DNA of 64,000 nt from an uncultured Roseburia sp. (GCA_910577925.1 CAJTOI010000001.1:134645-198644), one strand, 5' to 3'. Positions 8,336 to 16,452 are shown, counted from the first letter of the stretch. Numbers and translations are program-made. Notes: generated from the sequence alone by a model not told the origin.

Positions 8336-9355
8336 CTAAAACTGTTCCAGAAATCTCTGGTCATTCTCATACAGCAGGCGCATATCGTCAATCTCGTATT
8401 TGAGCAGCGCAATCCGCTCTAAGCCCATTCCGAACGCAAACCCGGTATACTCCTCCGGATCGATGCCGCTCATCTTAAGAACCCGCGGATGAACCATGCC
8501 GCAGCCCAAAATCTCAATCCATCCCTCGCCTTTGCAGAAACGGCAGCCCTTTCCGCCGCATTTAAAGCAGGTCACATCCATCTCCGCCGACGGCTCGGTA
8601 AACGGGAAATGGTGCGGGCGGAATTTCACCTTCGTGTCCTCGCCGAAAAGCTCGCGCGCAACCTCCGCTAAGGTTCCCTTCAAGTCCGCAAAAGTGATAT
8701 GTCTGTCGACCACAAGACCCTCAACCTGATGGAAGGACGGAGAGTGGGTCGCGTCCACATCGTCCGAACGGAATACCCGGCCCGGCGCGATCATGCGGAT
8801 CGGAAGTCTGCCCTTTTCCATCTCACGGACCTGTACCGAAGACGTCTGCGTGCGGAGCAGGATCTTGTCGTTAATGTAAAATGTGTCCTGCTCGTCCTTC
8901 GCCGGATGATTCGCCGGAATGTTAAGCGCCTCGAAATTGTAGTAATCATATTCCACCTCAGGACCTTCCACCACCTCATAGCCCATTCCGGTAAAGATGC
9001 GCTCGACCTCCTCTAAGGCGATGGTATTCGGATGGCGGTGACCGACGCTGTTCTTTTTCGCCGGGAGCGTAACATCAATGACCTCACGCTTTAACCTTAA
9101 CTCCAGTTCTGCCGCTTCAAGCTTTCCCTTCGTCTCCTCAAGCATTTTCTCAATGCTCTCTCTCGTCTCGTTTACCAGCTGCCCGACGAGCGGCCGCTCC
9201 TCCGGGCTCACATCTTTCATACTCTTTAACACGGCCGTGAGTTCGCCTTTTTTCCCGAGGATCGAAACGCGGACGTCATTTAATCGGCTCAAGTCAGCCG
9301 ATGCCTCAATCTGCCGCATCGCCTCGTCTTTGATTTTCTGTAGCTTCTCCTTCAT
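8336..9355 (-). CDS. pheS: Phenylalanyl-tRNA synthetase alpha subunit
   Basis: Catalytic chain of PheRS. The 339-aa protein has the N-terminal coiled coil (~1-90) that grips tRNA, then the class II core: VGHRHPNT near residue 103, motif 2 with FHQVEGLVVDRHITF near 207, and motif 3 with GFAFGMGLERIALLKYEIDD near 306. A CFKCGGKGCRFCKGEGW segment near 265 carries paired Cys residues, as in many Firmicutes PheS proteins. It is the first gene after a T-box leader, so expression should rise when uncharged tRNA-Phe accumulates. Confidence 0.98.
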   Translation of the reverse strand: MKEKLQKIKDEAMRQIEASADLSRLNDVRVSILGKKGELTAVLKSMKDVSPEERPLVGQLVNETRESIEKMLEETKGKLEAAELELRLKREVIDVTLPAKKNSVGHRHPNTIALEEVERIFTGMGYEVVEGPEVEYDYYNFEALNIPANHPAKDEQDTFYINDKILLRTQTSSVQVREMEKGRLPIRMIAPGRVFRSDDVDATHSPSFHQVEGLVVDRHITFADLKGTLAEVARELFGEDTKVKFRPHHFPFTEPSAEMDVTCFKCGGKGCRFCKGEGWIEILGCGMVHPRVLKMSGIDPEEYTGFAFGMGLERIALLKYEIDDMRLLYENDQRFLEQF

Positions 9356-9424
9356 GTCAGACTCCTTTTCTTAAATTTTGGAATGAAATATGTGGCTGCC
9401 GCACACCTTTTTCACACAGCAAAA

Positions 9425-9752
9425 AACCGCGGCGTCATCCGTCCAGGGACGAATGATTCCGCGGTACCACCCTGTTTCTTTTCGTGTGTCACACAAGGCC
9501 CGAAGGCAGCGAAAACAGACACGCCGAAAAGCGCTTCGCATGCGTAACGTGCATAAACGTCACCCGCTACTCTTACGTTCACGGATGCGGCTCCTGTGCG
9601 AACTTCAAACACTGCCCGGTTCTTAAGCAGGCTTGCAGCCGACGGCCCGCTCTCTCTGAAAGAAGTACAGCGCTCTACTGATACCGGAAACGGTACCCGG
9701 AATTGCTTCCGTACACATTCACAGCCTTTGCTGTTTCTAAAACTCTGTAGTC
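9425..9752 (-). promoter_or_regulatory. T-box leader (tRNA-Phe sensing) of the pheST operon
   Basis: The minus strand carries the invariant T-box core AGGGTGGTACCGCGG (9460-9474). A terminator follows: CCGCGG in the core also pairs with the later CCGCGGTTTTTTGC arm, leaving a U-run at about 9421-9426. Upstream is a long Stem I region with an AGUAGAGCG-type S-turn near 9672-9680. A TTC triplet near 9659-9664 is a plausible phenylalanine specifier codon. T-boxes read through the terminator when uncharged tRNA pairs with the specifier and the UGGN bulge. The specifier position is my estimate. Confidence 0.93.
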
Positions 9753-9753
9753 G

Positions 9754-9782
9754 ATTCTAACACAGAGTCTCCGGAAAAACAA
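9754..9782 (-). promoter_or_regulatory. Promoter of the pheS T-box leader
   Basis: On the minus strand TTGTTT (9777-9782) and TAGAAT (9754-9759) are separated by 17 bp. The -35 box overlaps the T-run of the hairpin behind the yihY-like gene. Confidence 0.65.
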
Positions 9783-9824
9783 GGTTTTTCTAAAACCTGT
9801 TTTTCTAAAACCTGTTTTTCAAGA
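9777..9824 (-). terminator. Hairpin and short direct repeats behind the yihY-like gene
   Basis: A 15-bp unit (gtttttctaaaacct) is repeated at 9784-9798 and 9799-9813, with a partial third copy. On the minus strand AGGTTTT-AGA-AAAACCT followed by TGTTTTT forms a weak intrinsic terminator. The duplication makes two alternative hairpins. Confidence 0.55.
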
Positions 9825-10676
9825 ATCCGTCCGCTCTGCTCCTTTTTGGTGCCGCCGGACAAATTCTTTTATCTGCCTGTTAAACACCACATTGACTTCC
9901 ACCGACAGCATCATAATATACATACAAAAATAGACCCAGAGCATCACAAGCACGATCGTCGTCAGGCTCCCGTACATCGAAAACCCGTTGAAATAGTCCA
10001 CGTAAACAGACAGCCCGAAAGAAAACACATACCATGCCACACTGCAGATACACGCCCCCGGTAGCTGGCTTTTTAAGCTCAGTTTCCGGTTCGGCAGCGC
10101 CTTAAACACAATATCAAAAAACAGTGTCAGGATTGCCAGCATCAAAAGTCCCCGAAAATGATTCAAAAGCTCCGAGATCTCCGCCAGAAACGGCAGATTC
10201 TCCGCGGCCAGCGCGTGCAGGGAATTGCCGAACACAAGCGCAGCCAGCACAAATACGATGGCCACGAGAAATACAACCGTATAGATAATCGCCCAGAAGC
10301 GGAGTACAAACCAGTTTCTGGTCTCCTCAAGACCGTTGGCCGCATTCAGTCCGTCTGTCATGCAGTGGATTCCCTTGGAGGCGGACCAGACCGCCGCTAC
10401 CGCCGTCACGGAAATGATGCCCGTCGAGCGGTGATACACCTCGTCGATCACCGACACCAAAAAGGGGGCTATGTACTCCGGCATCAGACGCGTGATGATA
10501 TTCAGGATAATCCCTTCCGTAATCGCCGTATACCGAAGCAGCGAAAAGAATACCATCAGAAACGGAATGGCCGAGAGGATAATAAAAAAAGCCGTCTGCG
10601 CGGAATACGCGTTGATTTTATCCTGTTTACACTTATCTGAAAAGTGTCTTACATTGCAAATGATCTTTTTCACCAT
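9819..10676 (-). CDS. YihY/BrkB-family membrane protein
   Basis: A 285-aa integral membrane protein of the YihY/BrkB family (formerly misnamed RNase BN). The pattern fits: an N-terminal ISAYSAQTAFFIILSAIPFL-like opening (here AYSAQTAFFIILSAIPFL near residue 24), then SASKGIHCMTDGLNAANG near 110 and FVLRFWAIIYTVVFLVAIVF, with six predicted transmembrane helices in total, and a hydrophilic C-terminus (RRHQKGAERTDS). The family's biochemical function is not settled. The gene starts 11 bp after the SpoIID-like gene stops, so the two are probably cotranscribed. Confidence 0.9.
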   Translation of the reverse strand: MVKKIICNVRHFSDKCKQDKINAYSAQTAFFIILSAIPFLMVFFSLLRYTAITEGIILNIITRLMPEYIAPFLVSVIDEVYHRSTGIISVTAVAAVWSASKGIHCMTDGLNAANGLEETRNWFVLRFWAIIYTVVFLVAIVFVLAALVFGNSLHALAAENLPFLAEISELLNHFRGLLMLAILTLFFDIVFKALPNRKLSLKSQLPGACICSVAWYVFSFGLSVYVDYFNGFSMYGSLTTIVLVMLWVYFCMYIMMLSVEVNVVFNRQIKEFVRRHQKGAERTDS

Positions 10677-10687
10677 GTGTCATCCTC

Positions 10688-12934
10688 TCATTTACTTTCC
10701 GTACTGCTCAGGTTTTCTATTGCAACGTCATTATAAAAGTACTGTAAAATGGCATCGTAAGTCATTCCCGCCTTTGCCATCCCGTTTGCCGCATTCTGAC
10801 TCATGCCAAGCCCGTGTCCGTAACCGCCGCCCTGCAGCAGAAGCGTTCCGTCCTCCTGCGGTGTGACGGCACAGAAAGCGCTCGGCAAAAGCGTGATATC
10901 CGCGCTCTCCGATGCATCCGCATAGACGATCTTTTCGACAAGGGCTCCTAACAGCATTCGAATATTATATTCGGTCTTCACCAGAACCATACCGTTTTCA
11001 TAATCCAGCTGAAGCGTCAGAATACAGCCCGACGCGCTCCGCTCCCTTGCCGCAAGCCCGGTCAGTTTACCCAGTTTCTCCGGCGATTCCGCCTCCGTTT
11101 TTCCGTCCTTTTTATAATAGCATATATTCTGCGGCGAAACGGCGTGACGCTCCGCAAGAATCCGGTTGAGCGTCTCCGTTTTATCCCTGTAATCTGCGGC
11201 GGCAAACCAGCGGTAATACTTGATGTCACTGTCATACCCCTCCGCCGGACTGCCGATATAGGCGCGGAAATCCTCCTCGACGGACAAATCCCCCTCACAC
11301 GCCTCGGCATTCAGGCAGGCGGCTTTCAGATAACCATACGCCCCGTCATCGTCCACATTCCAGATCTGCGCAGTATCCGTATAGCCCATGGAGGTTGAAA
11401 AATAGTATGCCTCAATGATCTCACCCCCGTAAGTCAGCACCTGCCCGGCCGTATCATAGACCGCCGCGCGGCTCTCCTCCGTGGCTCCCGTTTTATTGTA
11501 CACCTGATAGGAGGTGCTGTCATCAATATGTGCTCCGTACTTTGCCAGATCCGCCCGGAGAAGCTGTATATACGCATAGCTTCTCGCACAGACCGCCTGT
11601 GCCTTTAACGCCTCCGGCGCATAGCTTGACGGCATTTCACTCGGCACCACCGCGGCGAGATACTGCTCAAGAGGCAGTTCATTGACCAGCGTGTAGCCCT
11701 CCGCGCGGCGTCTCACCTCCATTGTCCCCGCGTAGCCGGCGGAGACAGGCGTTCCGTCCGCGCTGCAAATATAGATAACGCCTTCGTTTTCCCCGCGCGA
11801 AAGCACCAGCGTCTTTGGCCCCGCTTTCCCGTCTGCCGGCGTCTCCTCATAATCCGCGGCATTTATCACAGTTCCGGGGGAAATCGTTTCCTTCCTGTCT
11901 CCGCAGGTCAGCTGCATCTCGGCATCGCTTTTTAAAAATACCTCCTGCCGAAATTTTTCTCCTTCCGCCAAAAGCAGCACACGGATATTTTCTATGCTTG
12001 CGGGCTGCCGAATCAAAACCGCACACACTTCGCCGTCACCCGTGATATACTCCACCTCCATATTGCCGAGGATGACATCCGACAGCGATTTCTCGGTCAC
12101 CTCCCCGTACGTCTGGTAGACCGGAATATCCCCGGTGTGCGAAATTTTTCCGTAAGCCTCTATCTCGATCGTCTCCTCGTCATACGACAGAAGCCCTCCC
12201 GTAATCGCCTCCTGTTTGAGCCGCAGCGCAACAATCTCCCGCTCTTTTAAGATGATGTCACAGACACCCGGCGCAACATCGCTGACCTCTGCAGTCAGTT
12301 CTTTCCGGTACGACGCGCCGCCGTATAAAAACTCGATTCCGTCTTCCTCCGCTTCTTTCAAATAGACGTTCGGGATGGTCTCTTCTCCGCCGCTGACCGA
12401 CACGATTCCGAGGCACGCTCCCTCCGTCTCATAAACCTCATAAGCCGCCCATTTCTCAAAGTATGTAAGGGGAAGCCGGGTATCGTAGTCTCCCCGGTTT
12501 GTAATGAGGACATTCTGCTCCTTCCCTTCCATCGTATCGAGCACTAAAAATGTCCCTCGTTCCACCTGCGCTTCCATATCCAGATAATCCAGAATCTGCC
12601 CGTAAACCTCGTTCCACTGTGCTCTGCCGACACGCATCCCCACTCCCTGCGGCATCTGTATGTATTCCGAAAGCCCGAGTTTTTCAAGCAGGCTGCGAAG
12701 CCCTGTTTTCGTGAGATATGCGCCGCTGTTTTCCGAAAGCCAGCCCTCCCAGTCCTCGCCGCTGTAAGATCCAAAGTTCAGTTCCGCGGCGATCTCTGCG
12801 GTCTCCACCTGTTTTTCACTGTATATCCCGGAACTCCCCTGACTCTGCCGCTGTGTCAGATAGAAAAAAAGCGTTCCCGCTGCGATGAGAAACGCAATCC
12901 ACATTAATATCTTTTTTCTCGCTCTTCTGCTCAT
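10688..12934 (-). CDS. SpoIID/LytB-domain protein
   Basis: A 748-aa membrane-anchored protein. Residues ~9-28 form a single N-terminal transmembrane segment. A long unassigned extracellular region follows (~30-380). The C-terminal half holds the SpoIID domain: RAEGYTLVNELPLEQYLAAV, then PEALKAQAVCARSYAY near residue 448, and the closing GGGYGHGLGMSQNAANGMAK near 700. SpoIID is a lytic transglycosylase that cuts stem-peptide-free glycan during engulfment; this protein is more than twice the length of B. subtilis SpoIID and could be a vegetative SpoIID/LytB relative. GAGG lies 6 nt before the ATG at 12934, better than the ATG at 12940. A terminator-like hairpin sits just upstream of the start. 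Confidence 0.88.
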   Translation of the reverse strand: MSRRARKKILMWIAFLIAAGTLFFYLTQRQSQGSSGIYSEKQVETAEIAAELNFGSYSGEDWEGWLSENSGAYLTKTGLRSLLEKLGLSEYIQMPQGVGMRVGRAQWNEVYGQILDYLDMEAQVERGTFLVLDTMEGKEQNVLITNRGDYDTRLPLTYFEKWAAYEVYETEGACLGIVSVSGGEETIPNVYLKEAEEDGIEFLYGGASYRKELTAEVSDVAPGVCDIILKEREIVALRLKQEAITGGLLSYDEETIEIEAYGKISHTGDIPVYQTYGEVTEKSLSDVILGNMEVEYITGDGEVCAVLIRQPASIENIRVLLLAEGEKFRQEVFLKSDAEMQLTCGDRKETISPGTVINAADYEETPADGKAGPKTLVLSRGENEGVIYICSADGTPVSAGYAGTMEVRRRAEGYTLVNELPLEQYLAAVVPSEMPSSYAPEALKAQAVCARSYAYIQLLRADLAKYGAHIDDSTSYQVYNKTGATEESRAAVYDTAGQVLTYGGEIIEAYYFSTSMGYTDTAQIWNVDDDGAYGYLKAACLNAEACEGDLSVEEDFRAYIGSPAEGYDSDIKYYRWFAAADYRDKTETLNRILAERHAVSPQNICYYKKDGKTEAESPEKLGKLTGLAARERSASGCILTLQLDYENGMVLVKTEYNIRMLLGALVEKIVYADASESADITLLPSAFCAVTPQEDGTLLLQGGGYGHGLGMSQNAANGMAKAGMTYDAILQYFYNDVAIENLSSTESK

Positions 12935-12964
12935 ATTCATCCTCAGACATTCACTTATTCATGC

Positions 12965-12999
12965 AAAAAATGAAGCTGCTTATATTGCAAAGCAGCTTC
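12965..12999 (-). terminator. Intrinsic terminator upstream of the SpoIID-like gene
   Basis: A perfect 10-bp stem GAAGCTGCTT / AAGCAGCTTC (12972-12981 and 12990-12999) with an 8-nt loop is followed on the minus strand by ATTTTTTGC. It could end transcription arriving from the 6S RNA side. Its T-run is only 30 nt before the SpoIID-like start codon. Confidence 0.8.
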
Positions 13000-13030
13000 T
13001 CTTCTCTACCGTATCTCTATCGATTCTTTT

Positions 13031-13114
13031 GTGCATCGTCGTCTTTCGTAAAATGTCGTCTTCTGTATAAAAATATCTTTTGCAAAATGTCATCTTTTGT
13101 ATCAACCATCTTCT
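13031..13114. repeat. 17-bp degenerate tandem repeat next to the 6S RNA
   Basis: On the minus strand five consecutive units read AGAAGATGGTTGATAC, AAAAGATGACATTTTGC, AAAAGATATTTTTATAC, AGAAGACGACATTTTAC and GAAAGACGACGATGCAC. Four are exactly 17 nt, one is 16. All begin RRAAGAY-like and end in AC or GC. The period is not a multiple of three, and no gene reads through it convincingly. Function unknown. Confidence 0.8.
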
Positions 13115-13184
13115 GTAGCTTGATTTTTCTCCGAAGTACCTTCTGTAAATCCTTGGTGATAACCCAAAATGCCGTTTCCTACGT

Positions 13185-13361
13185 TTTTGACGCCTAGCCG
13201 AAGCCAGGTGGGTGACCGCATGTCGGTTTCTGTCTTCCACTGCTCGCGCACCGAAGTGCTGGTGGCCTGACATCCGCCTTCAGATATAGGAATCCCATAA
13301 ACGTAAATGTAGGTTCAAAAATGTAGGGTGTCGCACATCCCAGGCTTTTGCTCTTTTCGAT
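13185..13361 (-). ncRNA. ssrS: 6S RNA (probable)
   Basis: A region of about 175 nt without a credible ORF, transcribed leftward from an excellent promoter. The 5' part reads GCCTGGGATGTGCGAC and then CCTACATTTTTGAACC, followed by TGGGATTCCTATATCTGAAGG. An apical hairpin CCAC-AGCAC-UUCG-GUGC...GUGG lies at the centre, and TCACCCACCTGG with CTAGGC at the 3' end. The 5' GCCUGG can pair with the 3' CUAGGC to close the long rod. This matches the Firmicutes 6S layout as I remember it; 6S RNA sequesters housekeeping RNA polymerase by imitating an open promoter. The exact 3' end is not certain. A covariance-model search for 6S would settle it. Confidence 0.78.
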
Positions 13362-13367
13362 AGTCTT

Positions 13368-13396
13368 ATTATACTTTAATATGCCCTATTTCGCAA
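13368..13396 (-). promoter_or_regulatory. Promoter of the 6S RNA
   Basis: On the minus strand TTGCGA (13391-13396), a 17-bp spacer and a consensus TATAAT (13368-13373), placing the start near 13361. Confidence 0.8.
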
Positions 13397-13441
13397 CCAT
13401 TAATTAGTGGCAATTTCTATCCGAATTTCTATTTATTGTTA

Positions 13442-13645
13442 TTATTGTTTGATGCAAAAAATCATTTCACCGTGTTCAGCAGAGCCGTTATCCATGTAGT
13501 CGAGCACCTCTCTGTACTCGATCAATACACCGTTTTCGTCAATCACATAATGTCTGATTTCCCCGATAAAGCGAATATTTTGGTGAAGTTCGTTCAGTTC
13601 CTGCTGGGCTTCTGTGCTCTCGGCAGAAATCCCCTGTTCCTCCAT
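13442..13645 (-). pseudogene. Small ORF, possibly a 3' gene remnant
   Basis: A 67-codon frame starting at an ATG (MEEQGISAESTEAQQELNEL) and ending FCIKQ. There is no ribosome binding site before this ATG. The same frame is open for a further 22 codons upstream (ending ...GIKLWYPKTAAKA) back to a TAA, with no ATG, GTG or TTG start. The sequence reads like real protein, so this may be the 3' remnant of a gene that lost its 5' end, or a small gene with an unusual start. I do not recognise the family. Confidence 0.35.
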
Positions 13646-13787
13646 GGCTTTCGCGGCGGTTTTCGGATACCAAAGTTTGATCCCCTTCCTGCAAACTATA
13701 TTTGCAGTATATTATTCCTTAACATAAGACACAACATCAAATAATATTACATTCAAATTTTGACATTTTATGCAGATCATTTACTTA

Positions 13788-13842
13788 CAAAAAAAGGAAC
13801 CCCACCCGGTCTGTTCCACGAACAAAACCACGCAGGGTTCCT
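13788..13842 (-). terminator. Terminator of pckA
   Basis: On the minus strand GGAACCC...GGGTTCC encloses a ~40-nt loop region and is followed by a T7 run (13789-13795). Confidence 0.75.
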
Positions 13843-13886
13843 CTTTACTTTATTTCAATTTAACTTCAAAATACGGCTCTCCGCTC

Positions 13887-15611
13887 TTACAGAGAAGCTG
13901 CCTCATCTACAAGTTTCTTCAATGCCGCAAGCGCCTCATCCGGAAGCTTGTCATAGCCGTCTTTCTTGGTCGCGAAGCCTTCCACAGCGTCAACACGGCT
14001 CTGCATTGCATTCTTTAATGCCTCGACATATGCCTTGTCATTTAAGTCCGGTGTAAAATCAGCAGTCTTTCCGGACCAGTCGTTCATAATTTCGATATCC
14101 TCAAACGGTCCCCACTTTTCGAAGTTTGCTTTACCCTCTACAATCGTCTCAAGGATTCCGAGCGTATCTGCCGGTTTGCATTTGGTTCCCATAAAGTCGC
14201 CGGTGTTTACAATGTAGCATGCAACGTTCTTCTCCTCAACCAGCTTCTTGAACTTCTCGTAGTCGTTTACCAGCGGATACGTTCTGAACGGGTTTGCGTA
14301 AGGAACGATTCTCAACGCGTTAAGGTCGGTACCTGCGGCAACACGCTCTGCGGTGGATGTCTTTGTCGCAAGAGTAGCTCCCATCACGGATGCAAGCGCA
14401 GAACCTTTTAATTTGATTACCGGCGGGATCACCGGGTCTTTCATAATCCAGAAGATTGCATTTACCGGAGCGTCAATCTTGTCCACACGGTTCGGAGACC
14501 ATAATTTAGACTTGATTGCACGTCCGTTTCCGTTGCGGATATCCTCTGTCACAAGCTGAATCTTTCCGTTCTCGTCTAAAGTTGCGGAACAGTTCTGTGC
14601 CGATAATAAGTACTCGTTGTCCGGGCAGCCGGTCGGGTAATCCGCAGTCTTGTCAAAGTAGGTCGGTTCTAATGCAATGGATGCACAGGTGTCGGTGTTG
14701 ATGATAAACGCATCGTCATGAAGCACTTTGATACCGCCGAATGCGTCGTATTTTCCGCCGTGTTTCGCATGCGTCAATGTGGACTTTCCGGAACCGGACA
14801 GACCGTAAACGGATGCGACGAATTTCTTGTCGCCCTCGAGCGAGTATTCCTTCTGTCCGCCGTGGCAGGATGCGTAACCGTTTCTGTTCGCAAGCGCCCA
14901 TGCCATCGTCAGGGTCCCCTTCTTGTGCTCGCCGAAATATCTCATACCGAGAATTGCCGCACAGTTCTGGTTCGTATCGAAATAGCACAGTGTCAGCGGG
15001 TCGCTTAAGCAGCTGTAATCAACATCCGGCGCATCGTGCGGCGCCCACTGCGGGTCGGAGAAAATATAGATATCCGGCTCGTTGCCGTCCGCAATCGGTT
15101 TGGAATTCTTGTACATCTTCACATATTCATCGGACATATACTGGAAATTCAGCATCCAGTTGTAGAGAATATTCTCCTCCCCTTCCGGGATCAGCAGATG
15201 CGCTTTTGCCATAAACTCCGGATCCAGGCCGATGAAGCACTCCGCATGATACAGCGTTTTCCATCTCGTCTCATAAACGGCATCCATAACTACCTTGTCG
15301 AGCTTCGCATCGTCAACACCCGGCTCGCCCTTGATGCGGCGTGCGGCTGCGTAACGTCCTGTCACTGCTCCGTCGTTAAACAGCAATACCTTCGCGTCCT
15401 TCTCCAGACCGAACGTCTCGCCGTCCTTGACCGGCATATCGGTAACAATCGTTCCCGGTGAATTCTTGGCTAACTCATACGCCTCTTTTAATGTGTTTAC
15501 TTTTACGACGTTGTTGCCGTAAAAAGCAGCCTCGATGATGGAACGTGTCTTGGAAAATCCGACTTTTCCCGCTCCAATCTCGTTGATTGGGTAATACGCT
15601 TTTGTTGACAT
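13887..15611 (-). CDS. pckA: Phosphoenolpyruvate carboxykinase (ATP-type)
   Basis: Interconverts oxaloacetate plus ATP with phosphoenolpyruvate, CO2 and ADP; in fermenting Clostridia it often runs toward oxaloacetate and succinate/propionate. The 574-aa product has the kinase-1a P-loop YGLSGSGKST near residue 245, preceded by SCHGGQKEYSLEGDKKF, and a metal-binding HDDAF about 25 residues later. The C-terminal adenine-binding part contains TKTSTAERVAAG near 420. The P-loop is SGSGKST rather than the SGTGKTT of E. coli PckA, as in the divergent Lachnospiraceae-type enzymes. The ATG at 15611 has GGAGG 8 nt upstream; the ATG at 15629 is too far upstream. Its promoter and terminator make it monocistronic. 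Confidence 0.95.
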   Translation of the reverse strand: MSTKAYYPINEIGAGKVGFSKTRSIIEAAFYGNNVVKVNTLKEAYELAKNSPGTIVTDMPVKDGETFGLEKDAKVLLFNDGAVTGRYAAARRIKGEPGVDDAKLDKVVMDAVYETRWKTLYHAECFIGLDPEFMAKAHLLIPEGEENILYNWMLNFQYMSDEYVKMYKNSKPIADGNEPDIYIFSDPQWAPHDAPDVDYSCLSDPLTLCYFDTNQNCAAILGMRYFGEHKKGTLTMAWALANRNGYASCHGGQKEYSLEGDKKFVASVYGLSGSGKSTLTHAKHGGKYDAFGGIKVLHDDAFIINTDTCASIALEPTYFDKTADYPTGCPDNEYLLSAQNCSATLDENGKIQLVTEDIRNGNGRAIKSKLWSPNRVDKIDAPVNAIFWIMKDPVIPPVIKLKGSALASVMGATLATKTSTAERVAAGTDLNALRIVPYANPFRTYPLVNDYEKFKKLVEEKNVACYIVNTGDFMGTKCKPADTLGILETIVEGKANFEKWGPFEDIEIMNDWSGKTADFTPDLNDKAYVEALKNAMQSRVDAVEGFATKKDGYDKLPDEALAALKKLVDEAASL

Positions 15612-15673
15612 GTAGAATTCCTCCTTCAATTGAAACTAAATAATTAGCAAATTCAAAAATTCCGCTACTTTAA

Positions 15674-15701
15674 ATAATACACTATGTGATTTTTTTGTCA
15701 A
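15674..15701 (-). promoter_or_regulatory. Promoter of pckA
   Basis: On the minus strand a consensus TTGACA (15696-15701), a 16-bp spacer and TATTAT (15674-15679), giving a leader of about 60 nt. Confidence 0.75.
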
Positions 15702-15725
15702 TGAATTTTCTGTAAATTTTGCTTT

Positions 15726-16148
15726 TTATTCCGGGCGCCGTCCCTTTTCCAAATCAGTCACGGTAAATGCTCCGGGCAGAATTTCTTCCATTGTAAATTC
15801 GCGGATCTCATTTTCGTTTTTCACAAGGTAAATTTTAAAATCGTCCGGGCTGCAGAACTCCGCCATCACCTGCCTGCACACACCGCAGGGATAGAGGTAA
15901 TCGTCGGCATCCCCGGTGATTGCAATCGCCTTAAATTCTTTCTCTCCCTCCGATATTGCCTTAAAAAATGCGGTCCGCTCCGCACAGTTTGTCGGGGTAA
16001 ATGCCACATTCTCTATGTTGCAGCCGGCATATACCTTTCCGCTTGCCGCAAGAAGCGCGGCTCCGACTCTGAAACGCGAGTACGGCACGTACGCCCTCTC
16101 CTTTGCCGCGATTGCCGTCTTTGCCAGTTCCCTTCTATCTATCTCCAT
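15726..16148 (-). CDS. cdd: Cytidine deaminase
   Basis: Hydrolyses cytidine and deoxycytidine to uridine and deoxyuridine in pyrimidine salvage. The 140-aa protein carries the zinc site: the CAERTAFF motif near residue 53 (Cys and catalytic Glu) and PCGVCRQVMAEF near 88 (two Cys ligands). YVPYSRFRVGAALL lies near the N-terminus. This is the three-Cys homotetrameric class. The start at 16148 has AAGGAG 7 nt upstream. A strong promoter precedes it and no operon partner is evident. Confidence 0.97.
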   Translation of the reverse strand: MEIDRRELAKTAIAAKERAYVPYSRFRVGAALLAASGKVYAGCNIENVAFTPTNCAERTAFFKAISEGEKEFKAIAITGDADDYLYPCGVCRQVMAEFCSPDDFKIYLVKNENEIREFTMEEILPGAFTVTDLEKGRRPE

Positions 16149-16192
16149 ATCCGTCTCCTTCCTCACTCTCGGCGAATTTCCGAAACATTTAT

Positions 16193-16221
16193 ATTATACA
16201 CCTTTTTTGCCCTTACCGCAA
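16193..16221 (-). promoter_or_regulatory. Promoter of cdd
   Basis: On the minus strand TTGCGG (16216-16221), a 17-bp spacer and TATAAT (16193-16198). Confidence 0.75.
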
Positions 16222-16283
16222 ACGCAATTCGGCAGGTGCGGCGTCCGTCCAAACTGCCGCCGTATCTCTCACAATACATCCCA

Positions 16284-16312
16284 TTGAAAAGCTGTCCTGA
16301 TTTTCGTATAAT
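16284..16312 (+). promoter_or_regulatory. Promoter of the 27-aa microprotein unit
   Basis: TTGAAA (16284-16289), a 17-bp spacer and a consensus TATAAT (16307-16312). Expected start near 16319, leaving a leader of about 34 nt with an AAAGGAG site. Confidence 0.85.
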
Positions 16313-16352
16313 GATGTCATACAAATATGCAGAAAGGAGACATCATATTTTT

Positions 16353-16436
16353 ATGGAAACCATCGTAACAATCGCTTTTTTTGTGCTTGCAGGGATTGCC
16401 ATCGTATCCGCGATCATGAAAAATAAAAAAAAGTGA
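16353..16436 (+). CDS. 27-residue single-pass membrane microprotein
   Basis: METIVTIAFFVLAGIAIVSA followed by IMKNKKK: one hydrophobic helix of about 20 residues with a positively charged tail, so it should insert in the membrane with the tail inside. It is too short for routine annotation, but it lies between a consensus promoter and a strong intrinsic terminator, which makes a dedicated transcript likely. GGAG lies at 16336-16339, 13 nt before this ATG. The spacing is long; the same frame is open upstream to an ATG at 16311 (MMSYKYAERRHHIF), but that overlaps the promoter. No family recognised. It could be a small membrane regulator or a type I toxin-like peptide, though no antisense RNA is visible. 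Confidence 0.65.
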   Translation: METIVTIAFFVLAGIAIVSAIMKNKKK

Positions 16437-16452
16437 CACTCATTCTGACGAT

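Noticed and set aside
9777..9824. Short direct repeats as the end of a mobile element
   Set aside because: No transposase or target duplication; the repeats form a terminator-like hairpin behind yihY.
13014..13114. 17-bp repeats as part of a coding gene (minus-strand frame 12980-13273)
   Set aside because: The frame runs antisense-free through the 6S RNA and has no SD; the 17-nt period shifts frame each unit, unlike a protein repeat.
16236..16436. Longer 66-codon version of the microprotein
   Set aside because: Its upstream part crosses the promoter boxes at 16284-16312, so it could not be on the transcript.
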